From Thermoplasmata archaeon (GTDB lineage Archaea > Thermoplasmatota > Thermoplasmata > Thermoplasmatales > Thermoplasmataceae), in the NCBI GenBank assembly GCA_021822985.1, contig JAKAPZ010000003.1, positions 1 through 58,002 of the forward strand: a stretch of 58,002 nucleotides of DNA. The letters are read 5' to 3'. Positions 16,955 through 25,009 of this stretch are shown here, one piece after another. The position numbers and the translations under genes are program-made. The notes under the pieces are model-generated. The model did not search any database. It saw only the letters and a list, made by a program, of their open reading frames with translations, and was not told the origin of the DNA. Every line of letters starts with the position of its first letter. Position 1 is the first letter of the stretch.

Positions 16955-17671
16955 TTATTGACAAAGTCTCACAAGAATATCGGCAAGCTCCTTCGGCTTG
17001 GTGACCATCGGATAGTGACCAGACCTCATGATAGTGATTTTTCCGCTCAAGTCCGTTCCATTCATCCCGTCTTTGGTCTTGCCATCTTTCGTACAGAAAA
17101 CGTATGCTTTTCTGATGCTATCATAGCTTGGTGAAAGTGAGATTGTGTCTTGGAACATCTTTATTGGGTGAGGAATCACCTTGGATATCATCCATTTCGT
17201 GTCCTGAGCTTCCAAGTCAAATGCCATCCCCTTCAACATTTCCTCAGTCAGAGGCCACTTTAACCCATCTCCATCATCCCTGCAATCTTCTAGAACACTC
17301 TCTCTTCCCTTTTCTGACCACGAAGTGAAAATGCCTTGAGGTAGTTGCGTATTTCTGGGAATGTTTGCGTCGAGGTAAAGGAGAGTCATTATTTTGTCTG
17401 GAATTTGATCCGCAATGCCTGCTACTACAATGCCAGCGAAGCTATGACCAACCAGTATAACATCCCGAAGGTCTTCATATTCAATGATATTTCTTACATC
17501 CTCAATTGCAGTGTTAAGTCCAATGTGCGGGTTTGAAAGATGAGACCTTTCTCCCAGCCCGGTGAGCGTAACCGGGACCACATCATGCCCGTATTCTTCC
17601 AAAATCGGAGCAAGTTTTTTCCATACCCAGCCGCCAAGCCATGCTCCTGGAACGAGAACAAAAGTCGACAT
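16955..17671 (-). CDS. Alpha/beta-hydrolase of the methylesterase/MES type (island copy)
   Basis: 238 aa. Starts FVLVPGAWLGGWVWKKL, as in the MES/hydroxynitrile-lyase-like esterases. Nucleophile serine in LVGHSFAG (near residue 77) and catalytic histidine in SGHYPMVTKP near the C-terminus; the acidic residue is not certain. Substrate unknown; small esters are likely. It is a clear paralogue of the chromosomal gene at 33060 (shared VLVPGAWLG, PVTLTG, GHSFAG, GHxPMVT). As the single gene between repeats D and C, it was probably carried in by the element. Confidence 0.85.
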   Translation of the reverse strand: MSTFVLVPGAWLGGWVWKKLAPILEEYGHDVVPVTLTGLGERSHLSNPHIGLNTAIEDVRNIIEYEDLRDVILVGHSFAGIVVAGIADQIPDKIMTLLYLDANIPRNTQLPQGIFTSWSEKGRESVLEDCRDDGDGLKWPLTEEMLKGMAFDLEAQDTKWMISKVIPHPIKMFQDTISLSPSYDSIRKAYVFCTKDGKTKDGMNGTDLSGKITIMRSGHYPMVTKPKELADILVRLCQ

Positions 17672-17740
17672 GAAAAGTTCATTGCTTGACTGATAAATAG
17701 TCTTTCATACGGCTCGCTCTCTGCCAAACAGGAACATAAA

Positions 17741-17777
17741 GGATAGGTAGGGAGTCACTTAATTAATTAAGTGGATA
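17741..17777 (+). repeat. tRNA-Cys-end/palindrome repeat, copy C (att-like)
   Basis: GGATAGGTAGGGA (17741-17753) matches the tRNA-Cys 3' end exactly. GT, the perfect 18-bp palindrome CACTTAATTAATTAAGTG (17756-17773) and GATA follow. It is the best preserved copy, 57 bp before the relBE pair and 1,180 bp from the tRNA. Confidence 0.85.
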
Positions 17778-17833
17778 GAAACTACAAACTCTTACACATC
17801 TGTGTAGGTTACTATACTAAACTTTAATTAGCT

Positions 17834-18082
17834 ATGGATAATTACACAAGTATGGAGACAACAATTCAGGTCAAGAAAGACCTAAAAGACAGACTTAATG
17901 CTCTGAAATTATACCCCAACGAGTCCTACGACTCAGTGATAAGAAGACTATCTGAACTCGCTGAAGATGAGGAGCCTCTTTCTAAAGAGACTATTCAAGG
18001 AATAGAAGAGTCACTGAAGGACATTAGGGAAGGAAAAGTTTACACTACGGAGGAAGTTAAAAAGAGGCTAAAAATTGACTGA
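17834..18082 (+). CDS. relB: RelB-like antitoxin
   Basis: 82 aa. The N-terminal METTIQVKKDLKDRLNALKLYPNESYDSVI resembles a ribbon-helix-helix DNA-binding module. The C-terminal part is an acidic helix region (LAEDEEPLSKETIQGIEESLKDI) ending in TTEEVKKRL, the usual toxin-binding tail. It overlaps the toxin start by 8 nt. A second ATG six codons in is an alternative start. Confidence 0.85.
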   Translation: MDNYTSMETTIQVKKDLKDRLNALKLYPNESYDSVIRRLSELAEDEEPLSKETIQGIEESLKDIREGKVYTTEEVKKRLKID

Positions 18083-18335
18083 TTACGAGGTCAAGTGGAC
18101 AGAATCATCAGTCAAGGGATTGGAAGAATTAAACAAAGCTGACTCCGAAAGAATTCTGGAGAAAATGAGAATCGTTAGCAAGAACCCATTTCATTACGTT
18201 AAACGGCTCAAAGGGGTTCCGCTTTACAGTCTAAGAATCGGAAAATACAGGGTAATCATGAGCATCGAACGAAATCGCCTTGTGATTCTAATCATGGATG
18301 TTGGAAACAGAAAGAATGTATATGACGATTTGTAA
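18075..18335 (+). CDS. relE: RelE mRNA-interferase toxin
   Basis: 86 aa from TTG 18075, full family length. RelE pattern: YEVKWTESSVKGLEELNKADSERI at the N-terminus, NPFHYVKRLKGVPLYSLRIGKYRVI in the central sheet and VGNRKNVYDDL at the end, with basic and aromatic residues in the positions that act on ribosomal A-site mRNA. The 8-nt overlap with relB supports coupled translation. Confidence 0.9.
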   Translation: MTDYEVKWTESSVKGLEELNKADSERILEKMRIVSKNPFHYVKRLKGVPLYSLRIGKYRVIMSIERNRLVILIMDVGNRKNVYDDL

Positions 18336-18352
18336 AATCTAACGGAGTAGGA

Positions 18353-18853
18353 TTAAACTTCTTTTGACATTCTTACCCAATTCTTGGAGAATTCTTCCGA
18401 CATTCCGAGAACCTTAGAAAATCCACTGTGCTCATAGAATGTTATTGCCCTATCGTTTATTTTTAGTGTGTCCGTGACTATCGCTTTCAAATTGTCTAAA
18501 GGGATAATTCTTAACAAAAAGCTACCTATACCTCTACTTCTGTATAGAAAGTCAACAACTATTTCTTCAATATAGAATTCATCAGAGGAACATCCATGCT
18601 CAGAGAGAACTTTTTTATTCTGACTTCCAGCTAGCCATCCAACTATTTCCGAATCTATTTCGGCAATCAAGCATAAGTATTTGCCATTGTTTACGTAATC
18701 CTCAACAAAACCCTTATCGATTACCAACTGATTATTCTTTGAGGAATTTCTATTGATTATCAGGTATTGACTCAGTGATTTTTCCAGCATCTCAAACATT
18801 CTTTCAATGTCAGATGCATTTGGTTTCGTTAGCGAGATTTCTAACTTTTTCAA
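18353..18853 (-). CDS. GNAT-family N-acetyltransferase
   Basis: 166 aa. The acetyl-CoA loop is visible as FLYRSRGIGSFLL near residue 106, preceded by the beta-4 strand EFYIEEIVV. The C-terminal motif is INDRAITFYEHSGF. Substrate unknown. It is the gene closest to tRNA-Cys inside the island, convergent with relE, with a 79-bp AT-rich promoter region towards the tRNA. Confidence 0.8.
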   Translation of the reverse strand: MKKLEISLTKPNASDIERMFEMLEKSLSQYLIINRNSSKNNQLVIDKGFVEDYVNNGKYLCLIAEIDSEIVGWLAGSQNKKVLSEHGCSSDEFYIEEIVVDFLYRSRGIGSFLLRIIPLDNLKAIVTDTLKINDRAITFYEHSGFSKVLGMSEEFSKNWVRMSKEV

Positions 18854-18932
18854 TGTAATTATAATATTGATAATCTACATTAAAAATTGTATATATATGG
18901 TAATTCATAGGAGAGGAAAAGTATAGGTCAAG

Positions 18933-19004
18933 AGGATAGGTAGGGATTTGAACCCTAGTAAATGGGATCTGCAGTCCCACGCATCACCTCTCTGCCACCT
19001 ATCC
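18933..19004 (-). tRNA. tRNA-Cys (anticodon GCA)
   Basis: The acceptor GGATAGG (19004-18998) pairs with CCTATCC (18940-18934), discriminator U, as expected for Cys. The anticodon arm is TGGGA-CTGCAGA-TCCCA with anticodon GCA. No CCA encoded. Its 3' end (18934-18946) is the sequence copied in repeats at 16057 and 17741, so it is the likely integration target. Confidence 0.96.
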
Positions 19005-19107
19005 GCAATTCGGGTATTCCAAAATACATATTTATTTTTCCCTTCGAATCCCCACTAGTTTTTCCAAAAATAATAGGTTTCTAAAGTTGGGCCTTGAAAA
19101 ACTATAA

Positions 19108-19572
19108 GTGATCATAAACTTAACCATGATGGCATCCCCCAAACCCTTAACAACATTCAAGGCGGCCCCACTTACATTTATTCCCTTTTCCATTGCTTTG
19201 GCAATTATTGCGATTATTATACCAATCTACCTTTATCCTGGTTTTTTTGTTGCCGACTTTTTGAACCTTTTCCCCTATGTAATAATGCTTGTCTTCATTT
19301 TTTATTATAACAGGGAAAGGTACAGGAAAATTGCAACAATAGAAATTTATGAGGATCGGCTCTTTATCATCAAGAAATCCGAAAAAAACAGTGTGAAATT
19401 TAATGAGATATCTGAAATCAAAAGATTGCCGGAATATGGAAAAAAACTTTTTTCTTTAAAACTTGAAAGTGGGAGAAACGTTGGGCTATATGACAGATAT
19501 CTAATGGATTGCAAGACCAATTTTATAGATTTTCTGTCAGCAAGATCTGGAATAGAGATACTTGCCTCATAG
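19108..19572 (+). CDS. Small membrane protein with cytoplasmic beta domain
   Basis: About 154 aa from GTG 19108; ATG 19126 is as likely. Two hydrophobic segments (IPFSIALAIIAIIIPIYL and FPYVIMLVFIFYY) are followed by a soluble beta-rich domain (IATIEIYEDRLFIIKKSEKN...) resembling the bacterial-PH type of small membrane proteins. Function unknown. It is followed at 34 nt by a second membrane protein gene on the same strand. Confidence 0.6.
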   Translation: MIINLTMMASPKPLTTFKAAPLTFIPFSIALAIIAIIIPIYLYPGFFVADFLNLFPYVIMLVFIFYYNRERYRKIATIEIYEDRLFIIKKSEKNSVKFNEISEIKRLPEYGKKLFSLKLESGRNVGLYDRYLMDCKTNFIDFLSARSGIEILAS

Positions 19573-19605
19573 TGAATATAAATATCAGAATATGATGTAT
19601 TCAGA

Positions 19606-20052
19606 ATGGCGAAATCTGACATGCCCCATGGAAAAAAGAGCAATGCCTACAAATTTATTGCTTTGATGGCCATTGTGCCAATTTCCATAGAAATTATGCT
19701 ATTTTTCACTACCAATGTCGTCCGTATTGATTTTATTTTTTATACTATCATTTTATCATTATTTTGGATCATTTTATCCTTCTTGACGGGAAACAATTCA
19801 GTTTATTCGTTATTGTTTTTTCCTTTCATCATTTTTGAGATATTCATGGCAATGATTGATCAGAATCCTGCATCACTTGTATTTGATAAAAACATGATAT
19901 TGATCCTTTATATATTTAGCAATTTCGTGACCGGTGCTTTCCTTTTGGAAAAAAGGACAGGCAGGAAATATGTAAAGAAAAAGAAAGTAATGTATGAGGA
20001 TGAAATAAAGGAAGTCTTAAAGGAATTTGAATATCTTGAGCCCCCCTCTTAG
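19606..20052 (+). CDS. Small membrane protein, unknown
   Basis: 148 aa with four hydrophobic segments between residues 12 and 115, then a charged Lys-rich tail (EKRTGRKYVKKKK...) likely in the cytoplasm. Not recognised. Probably co-transcribed with the preceding gene. It ends 8 nt before the convergent rhodanese stop. Confidence 0.6.
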   Translation: MAKSDMPHGKKSNAYKFIALMAIVPISIEIMLFFTTNVVRIDFIFYTIILSLFWIILSFLTGNNSVYSLLFFPFIIFEIFMAMIDQNPASLVFDKNMILILYIFSNFVTGAFLLEKRTGRKYVKKKKVMYEDEIKEVLKEFEYLEPPS

Positions 20053-20060
20053 GAAAATTT

Positions 20061-20657
20061 TCAGTATCTGTATCCTCTTGATCTCAATTCATTCATTCCG
20101 CCGTCTATATTTGCAACATTGAATCCCCTGTCAGCAAGAAACATTGTTGAGTACATGCTCCTGTTTCCATGTTCACAAACAAGCGCGTATTTGTCGTTCC
20201 GTTCCAGAGATTTATAATTCTGGAAAAGTTCATTCATAGGCATAAGTATTGCATCTTCTATGTGACCAGAGGCCCATTCAAAGGGTTCCCTCACATCAAT
20301 GACCTTCCATTCATCCCTTTGCTCAAAATATTGCTCAGGAGTCAGATTTTTTGCATGGGACTCGGTGAACTCCCCTTCCCTGAGAAAATCTGAGTAAAGA
20401 TAGATGATCGGATCAATCCCTTTGGTTGCAAGGGTCCCCCTGATCTTATTTGCATATGCCTCATTGGCTGCAAGAAAAACCATTTTTTTCTTTGAATTTC
20501 TGGCATATTCAGCAATATCGTCAGGCCACCTTTTTTCATAGAATGTTGCAAGGGCAGAATTGGGTATGTGTGAATCCATGTATTCCTCAAATGTTCTGGT
20601 ATCTACCAGTTCCGTTTCATTTTTTTTGAATGATTTTGTATCGTCCTGTATAGACAT
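20061..20657 (-). CDS. Tandem rhodanese-domain protein
   Basis: 198 aa with two rhodanese halves. The first (ELVDTRTFEEYMDSHIPNSAL, residues about 15-90) lacks a cysteine in its loop. The second (VIDVREPFEWASGHIEDAILMP, then ALVCEHGNRS near residue 163) carries the catalytic cysteine. Likely sulfurtransferase or thiosulfate/persulfide handling. The inactive-active order is the same as in classical thiosulfate sulfurtransferases, but at much reduced length. Confidence 0.82.
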   Translation of the reverse strand: MSIQDDTKSFKKNETELVDTRTFEEYMDSHIPNSALATFYEKRWPDDIAEYARNSKKKMVFLAANEAYANKIRGTLATKGIDPIIYLYSDFLREGEFTESHAKNLTPEQYFEQRDEWKVIDVREPFEWASGHIEDAILMPMNELFQNYKSLERNDKYALVCEHGNRSMYSTMFLADRGFNVANIDGGMNELRSRGYRY

Positions 20658-20741
20658 ATATGTTCCATATCAATTTTACATAAATACATTTTTTGTATTA
20701 TTATTTACTACAAGTAAATATTTTTTTAAAAATAATATAGA

Positions 20742-21755
20742 TCATATTCCAGAATTCTGAATTCCCATATAGAAATCAATGCTTCTTCCGGGGGATAGTG
20801 CGTGGAAGATCAGAATTCCTGCTATGAAGAAACATTCCCTGCATCCATGTCCAATGAATAAGGAGAACATCCTGAAAGCACCGGATAATGAGCCTTTTCT
20901 TTTTATGCTGTATATAATATCATTTGCATGCATTTTTTCCATAAATACTTGGTTGAATAAATCATAATTCTTATTGCTGCTGGAAAGAGTCCTGGAGAGA
21001 AGCTCGAGATTTTCCATTGATTCAGTCGTGAATTTATGTTTTGCAAAAATAAACTTCTCTCTTGAAGCTTTGATTCCTGTGACGCTTTCATGTTTACGGT
21101 AAAGGGTGAGTTTCTGCCCCGTTATTCCAATTTCTTTCCCATAATCTACTGCCATTAAGAAAAGCGCCTTATCGAGGCTTCTGTTCAGTTTTTTCAACAC
21201 AGATGAATATTTCTTTGCAAAATCTGCACGTATTGAAATGCATGAAACATACCAGTCAGCTCTTTTTGAAGTTAGTTTTCCTGTTTTTATCGTCCTGTTT
21301 TTCCCAGAAAGATCAAATTTTAGCATTTCACTTTTGTTATTATCCGTCATAGTCCCCATATTAATGTCAAATTTCGTATCTTCCGATATGACTTGAATAT
21401 CGTTATGTATATATGACATTCCCGGATTTTTTTCAAATATTTCCAGAACCCTTGAGATCTTTTCACTGTGGAACATGTCATCATCGTCAAGAAAACAGAT
21501 TATGTCACCATTGCTTGAATCGATACCTGCAGCTAATTTCTCTCCAAAGCTATCCTTATCTGTAATAATGTTCCTTATTGATTTGCCTTTCATGAATTCG
21601 CTAAGTTCGGGGTCATCAAAATTGCTTACAATGATAATTTCAATCGAAACATCATGTTTTATTTCCTGATGGAGGATAGATTCTATAGCATCCTTCAGAT
21701 ACTTCTTCCTGTTGTGAGCAGTTATGACCACAGATACTTTTTTTTCAGCTTTCAT
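20742..21755 (-). CDS. Family 2 glycosyltransferase
   Basis: 337 aa GT-A enzyme. N-terminal VSVVITAHNRKKYLKDAIESI is the nucleotide-sugar strand, with DGDIICFLDDDDM-like SNGDIICFLDDDDMFHSEK carrying the DxD metal site near residue 90. A hydrophobic helix near the C-terminus (ECFFIAGILIFHAL) may tether it to the membrane. Last gene of a four-gene glycan operon; its start overlaps the preceding gene by 11 nt. Confidence 0.88.
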   Translation of the reverse strand: MKAEKKVSVVITAHNRKKYLKDAIESILHQEIKHDVSIEIIIVSNFDDPELSEFMKGKSIRNIITDKDSFGEKLAAGIDSSNGDIICFLDDDDMFHSEKISRVLEIFEKNPGMSYIHNDIQVISEDTKFDINMGTMTDNNKSEMLKFDLSGKNRTIKTGKLTSKRADWYVSCISIRADFAKKYSSVLKKLNRSLDKALFLMAVDYGKEIGITGQKLTLYRKHESVTGIKASREKFIFAKHKFTTESMENLELLSRTLSSSNKNYDLFNQVFMEKMHANDIIYSIKRKGSLSGAFRMFSLFIGHGCRECFFIAGILIFHALSPGRSIDFYMGIQNSGI

Positions 21756-22827
21756 ATAATTTTACCAGCCTACCCATAATGGTTTCTGTTGCATAATTTC
21801 CTTCAAGCTTTTTCCTGACAGAATCCAGATCTGATATTCTCCTGTAATTCACGATGGCTTCCCTCATCCGGGAAGGGGAATCAACAATCTGAAGCATTCC
21901 ACTGCCGGATAGCTCCTTCGCAATACCGGCATCAGCAGATATGACTCTTGCTCCTGAATAAACGGCCTCTACAATTGCAACTCCAAAGGATTCGAATTTA
22001 GACGAAAAGAGAAAAGCATCTGATCCTCCCATCAGAGTATATAGATCCTTATCAGGGATATTACCTGCAAAGATCAGGCTGACTCCATTTTCAGAAGCAA
22101 GTTGTTTCAGGTATCCAACATACGATTGATCAGGGGTGTTTCCTGTGAGCACAAGAGGCTGCTTCAATCCCTTGATCGCTTTAATGATAAATTCTATATT
22201 TTTATTTCTTTGGAGGCCCCCAGAATGAATGAAGTATTTCCCCATTTCCAATCCGTATTTGGATGTGATTTCATCGACATTCCCGGATACCGATATCCTG
22301 TGAAAGTCCACAGGATCCGGAATGACTGATATTTTATCCCCAAGATCAGGTGCAAGTTCGGTGGTTATTGCTTTTTCTTTTTCAGTGAGTGAAATGATGT
22401 GATCAAATTTAGCAAGGAAAGATGGCATGAATTTTCGGTAATATACAGAATTTATTGTTCCTCCATAAATAAGCTGGTAAAACCCATGTGCTGTGAACAG
22501 TTTTTTGCCATTTATTCTGTTCAGATGCAGGTAAAGATAGTCAGAACTCCATACTCTCTGACCATGTATGTGATATATGTCCGAATTGTTTCCCCTGAGC
22601 AGTTTCCAGTAATCTGATGGCGGGAATCTGAATTTTCCAATTCTACGGAGATTTATGCCATGATACTGGATCTTTTCGCTGTTTTTCAGTGCCTGCAAAT
22701 CTTCCAAATCAGAGAAGACGTGCATTTCATTCCCCATCTCGGAAAGTGCATCAACTGAAGTTTTGACTACCCTTTCGGTTCCTCCAGTGTGAGGAAAATA
22801 ATGATGGCTTGTTACGGAAATTTTCAT
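21745..22827 (-). CDS. Family 4 glycosyltransferase
   Basis: 360 aa GT-B enzyme. N-terminal Rossmann half with SHHYFPHTGGTERVV. C-terminal donor-binding half with FIHSGGLQRNKNIEF, then DAFLFSSKFESFGVAIVEAVYSGARVI (the E-x7-E retaining motif near residue 290). Probably builds surface polysaccharide or the N-glycan. The start overlaps the epimerase stop by 4 nt (ATGA). Confidence 0.9.
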   Translation of the reverse strand: MKISVTSHHYFPHTGGTERVVKTSVDALSEMGNEMHVFSDLEDLQALKNSEKIQYHGINLRRIGKFRFPPSDYWKLLRGNNSDIYHIHGQRVWSSDYLYLHLNRINGKKLFTAHGFYQLIYGGTINSVYYRKFMPSFLAKFDHIISLTEKEKAITTELAPDLGDKISVIPDPVDFHRISVSGNVDEITSKYGLEMGKYFIHSGGLQRNKNIEFIIKAIKGLKQPLVLTGNTPDQSYVGYLKQLASENGVSLIFAGNIPDKDLYTLMGGSDAFLFSSKFESFGVAIVEAVYSGARVISADAGIAKELSGSGMLQIVDSPSRMREAIVNYRRISDLDSVRKKLEGNYATETIMGRLVKLYES

Positions 22828-23600
22828 TGAAGTTCACTTTTGAGCTTTTCCAGAATCTCTCTGATGCCGACTTCGAGTGCAACTGGATTCTTTACGGGAG
22901 AATTTCTTGCTACCAGGTTTTCTGCCTCTTCAAGCACATAGGGCCTTTCCTCAACTTCTATGCTTTTTCCGGTTAAAGATTCGACCATTTTGATAAGCTG
23001 GTTCACAGATGTGCCTTTCCCTGATCCCAGTTCATAATCTCCTGATTTTATATTCCCATTGACCACTTCCAGGACAGTTTTTGATAAATCCTTCACGTTA
23101 AGATAATCCCTCACATGAGAACCGTCACCAAATCTTATGGCTTTCTCCCCTGAAAGGGCTGCTTTGGAGAATAAATACACTGCACCTTTTCTTGCATTCT
23201 TTCCATAAATGTTGAAAAGCCTGAAAATAACTGCTCTTGTTCCGTAAAGATTCCTGTAAAGGTTGATCCATTCTGTCCCATGTTTTTTTGACATGGAATA
23301 TGCATTGGTTGGCTCTGCAGTTGATCCTGATGATGGGTACAGGAAAAGTGCATCAGATTTTCTTGCCATTTCAAGGCATTTCATTGTGAGGGCAAGGCCA
23401 TCTGCAAAATATTCATATGGATAGTTCAGTGAATTTCTTATTAGAGTCCTGGCACCAAAATGGAGTATAATATCAAATTTTGATTCTTCAGGTATTCTGT
23501 CTTCTATATCTACACCGACCGGATCGTATCCACTGTTCCTGAGATCTTCCATAATCTGTGATCCAATGAAACCCCTGCTCCCCGTTACCAGTATTTTCAT
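22824..23600 (-). CDS. NAD-dependent sugar epimerase/dehydratase
   Basis: 258 aa extended-SDR protein. The NAD loop is VTGSRGFIGSQI (residues 5-16). The catalytic S..YxxxK appears as SSGSTAEPTNAYSMSKKHG (near 91-109). RLFNIYGKNARKG and DGSHVRDYLNVKDL are typical of UDP-glucose 4-epimerase-like enzymes. Shorter than GalE (about 330 aa). Supplies a nucleotide sugar to the flanking transferases (inference). Confidence 0.88.
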   Translation of the reverse strand: MKILVTGSRGFIGSQIMEDLRNSGYDPVGVDIEDRIPEESKFDIILHFGARTLIRNSLNYPYEYFADGLALTMKCLEMARKSDALFLYPSSGSTAEPTNAYSMSKKHGTEWINLYRNLYGTRAVIFRLFNIYGKNARKGAVYLFSKAALSGEKAIRFGDGSHVRDYLNVKDLSKTVLEVVNGNIKSGDYELGSGKGTSVNQLIKMVESLTGKSIEVEERPYVLEEAENLVARNSPVKNPVALEVGIREILEKLKSELQ

Positions 23601-23623
23601 AGCAATGAAGTGAAAACAATAAA

Positions 23624-24781
23624 TTAAATGTTTTCCATAGGATTCATTTTGATCTTCTGATTAAGATCAATCAATGTTGAGAAAAACATTTCATTGATCC
23701 GCCCTGATGAATAATTATCCATGAAGAAATTCCTTCTTTCTTCCCTGTTCTTCCTCAAAATTGCAATCCTGTCGATTGCATTCCTGATCTCATCAGAAAC
23801 GGCCTGAGGATTGCTTTTGATGAACTTGATAACTTCATGATTTTCCGCTTCCCTGAATGATGATCTTATTACCGAACCTGCAATGATGTAACATCCTGCA
23901 GACATTGCCTCTATGACTGTATAAGGGAAGGAATCCCAAAGGGTTGGGTAGATGAAAATATCGCTGTTGCAGTACAGATCATGAAGATTACTGTCACTCA
24001 CCCTGCCTAATACCCTTATTCCATTTTCCTGATCTTCCTGTACCTGCAGCGTGCCGGCACCAATTATGGAAAGCGTTGAATTGTCCTTGGCATGAGACAT
24101 CTTCCACCCATTTATAAGAATGTCAATCCCTTTTATTTTTTCCATCCTCCCCACATAGAGAAATTTAATTTTCTCATCCATTCCGGAACTTTTGCATACC
24201 ATTTCCGGTGTTCCGTTAGGCAATTCCATAACCACGCCCCTTTTGGAAAATTCCTTTTTAAGTTTGTCTCTTCCAGGGTAGACATGAAAGGCAGAAATAT
24301 TTCTATAAATAATGCCAGAAGCGTACAGTTTTGCCTTCATAGTGTTCAATAACCCCTGATCATGAAATTCTGTGTGAGATGATCCCATCAGCACTTTTCC
24401 TCTGAAAAGCCTCCAATACTGATTCTTTGTAAGATAGATCACTTCACTGCTATCTTCCCGGAGATTAATCCTGTAGTACCATGCAGTGAAAAATAGAAAA
24501 AATGGCAAAAGGAAGTTGTCAAGAGTAAATGACATTATCCTGTTTCTCCTGAAAAATCTAAATTTGTTTTCAAAAAGGTTCAATTTTATACCCTTAAATT
24601 TTTTTAAATATTGTGATTCTTCTTCGAGCCTCTTCTGATCTGAATAACTGGTGCTTATTATAGTGATTTCAAAATTCGATGGAACAGTGCTCAATGTGTT
24701 GATAAGCCACCTCTCAACGCCACCACCCATTGCAGGATCCGTTATAATATGAAATCCAAGGTGTGGTGCGTTGCCGGGCAT
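23624..24781 (-). CDS. Family 4 glycosyltransferase
   Basis: 385 aa GT-B enzyme and first gene of the operon. N-terminal HIITDPAMGGGVERWLINTL is the acceptor-side loop. C-terminal FLYVGRMEKIKGIDILINGW and DIFIYPTLWDSFPYTVIEAMSAGCYIIA carry the donor site. A hydrophobic stretch near residues 85-105 may associate with the membrane. The 228-bp divergent region 24782-25009 to the DUF2079 gene holds the promoters; TTAAATTTATAG near 24968 is a TATA candidate for the rightward gene. Confidence 0.88.
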   Translation of the reverse strand: MPGNAPHLGFHIITDPAMGGGVERWLINTLSTVPSNFEITIISTSYSDQKRLEEESQYLKKFKGIKLNLFENKFRFFRRNRIMSFTLDNFLLPFFLFFTAWYYRINLREDSSEVIYLTKNQYWRLFRGKVLMGSSHTEFHDQGLLNTMKAKLYASGIIYRNISAFHVYPGRDKLKKEFSKRGVVMELPNGTPEMVCKSSGMDEKIKFLYVGRMEKIKGIDILINGWKMSHAKDNSTLSIIGAGTLQVQEDQENGIRVLGRVSDSNLHDLYCNSDIFIYPTLWDSFPYTVIEAMSAGCYIIAGSVIRSSFREAENHEVIKFIKSNPQAVSDEIRNAIDRIAILRKNREERRNFFMDNYSSGRINEMFFSTLIDLNQKIKMNPMENI

Positions 24782-25009
24782 ATCATGTGAATATCATCGG
24801 GTATAAAAATTTAAGAGCACTGTCCAATTTTATATCATACAACTCGTACAGGCTTTTGAAATATGGCATGTTGTGTTAAATTAAATAGTAACTCTCAGGA
24901 ATTCTTAATTACTTTTCGCTCGCATTTATCGTAATTCACTGTGAAAAAGACTTTTCACCCGCAATGGTTAAATTTATAGTTTCTATTATTTTATCGGAAA
25001 AGAATAAGC

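Larger units (their letters stand above)
11111..18932. mobile_element. Decayed accessory island between tRNA-Pro and tRNA-Cys
   Basis: This stretch holds four toxin-antitoxin-type loci, one vapC pseudogene, a DDE-transposase remnant, a truncated regulator joined to a broken MFS gene, a duplicated esterase-like gene and short coding cassettes with large gaps. The flanks are dense housekeeping DNA. Copies of the tRNA-Cys 3' end occur at 12625 (decayed), 16057, 16916 (deleted form) and 17741, all in the tRNA's orientation and all on the side its 3' end faces. That is the geometry left by integration at a tRNA 3' end. No integrase is present. The right limit is firm (tRNA-Cys); the left limit is uncertain and may be anywhere from 11111 to 12620. 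Confidence 0.75.
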
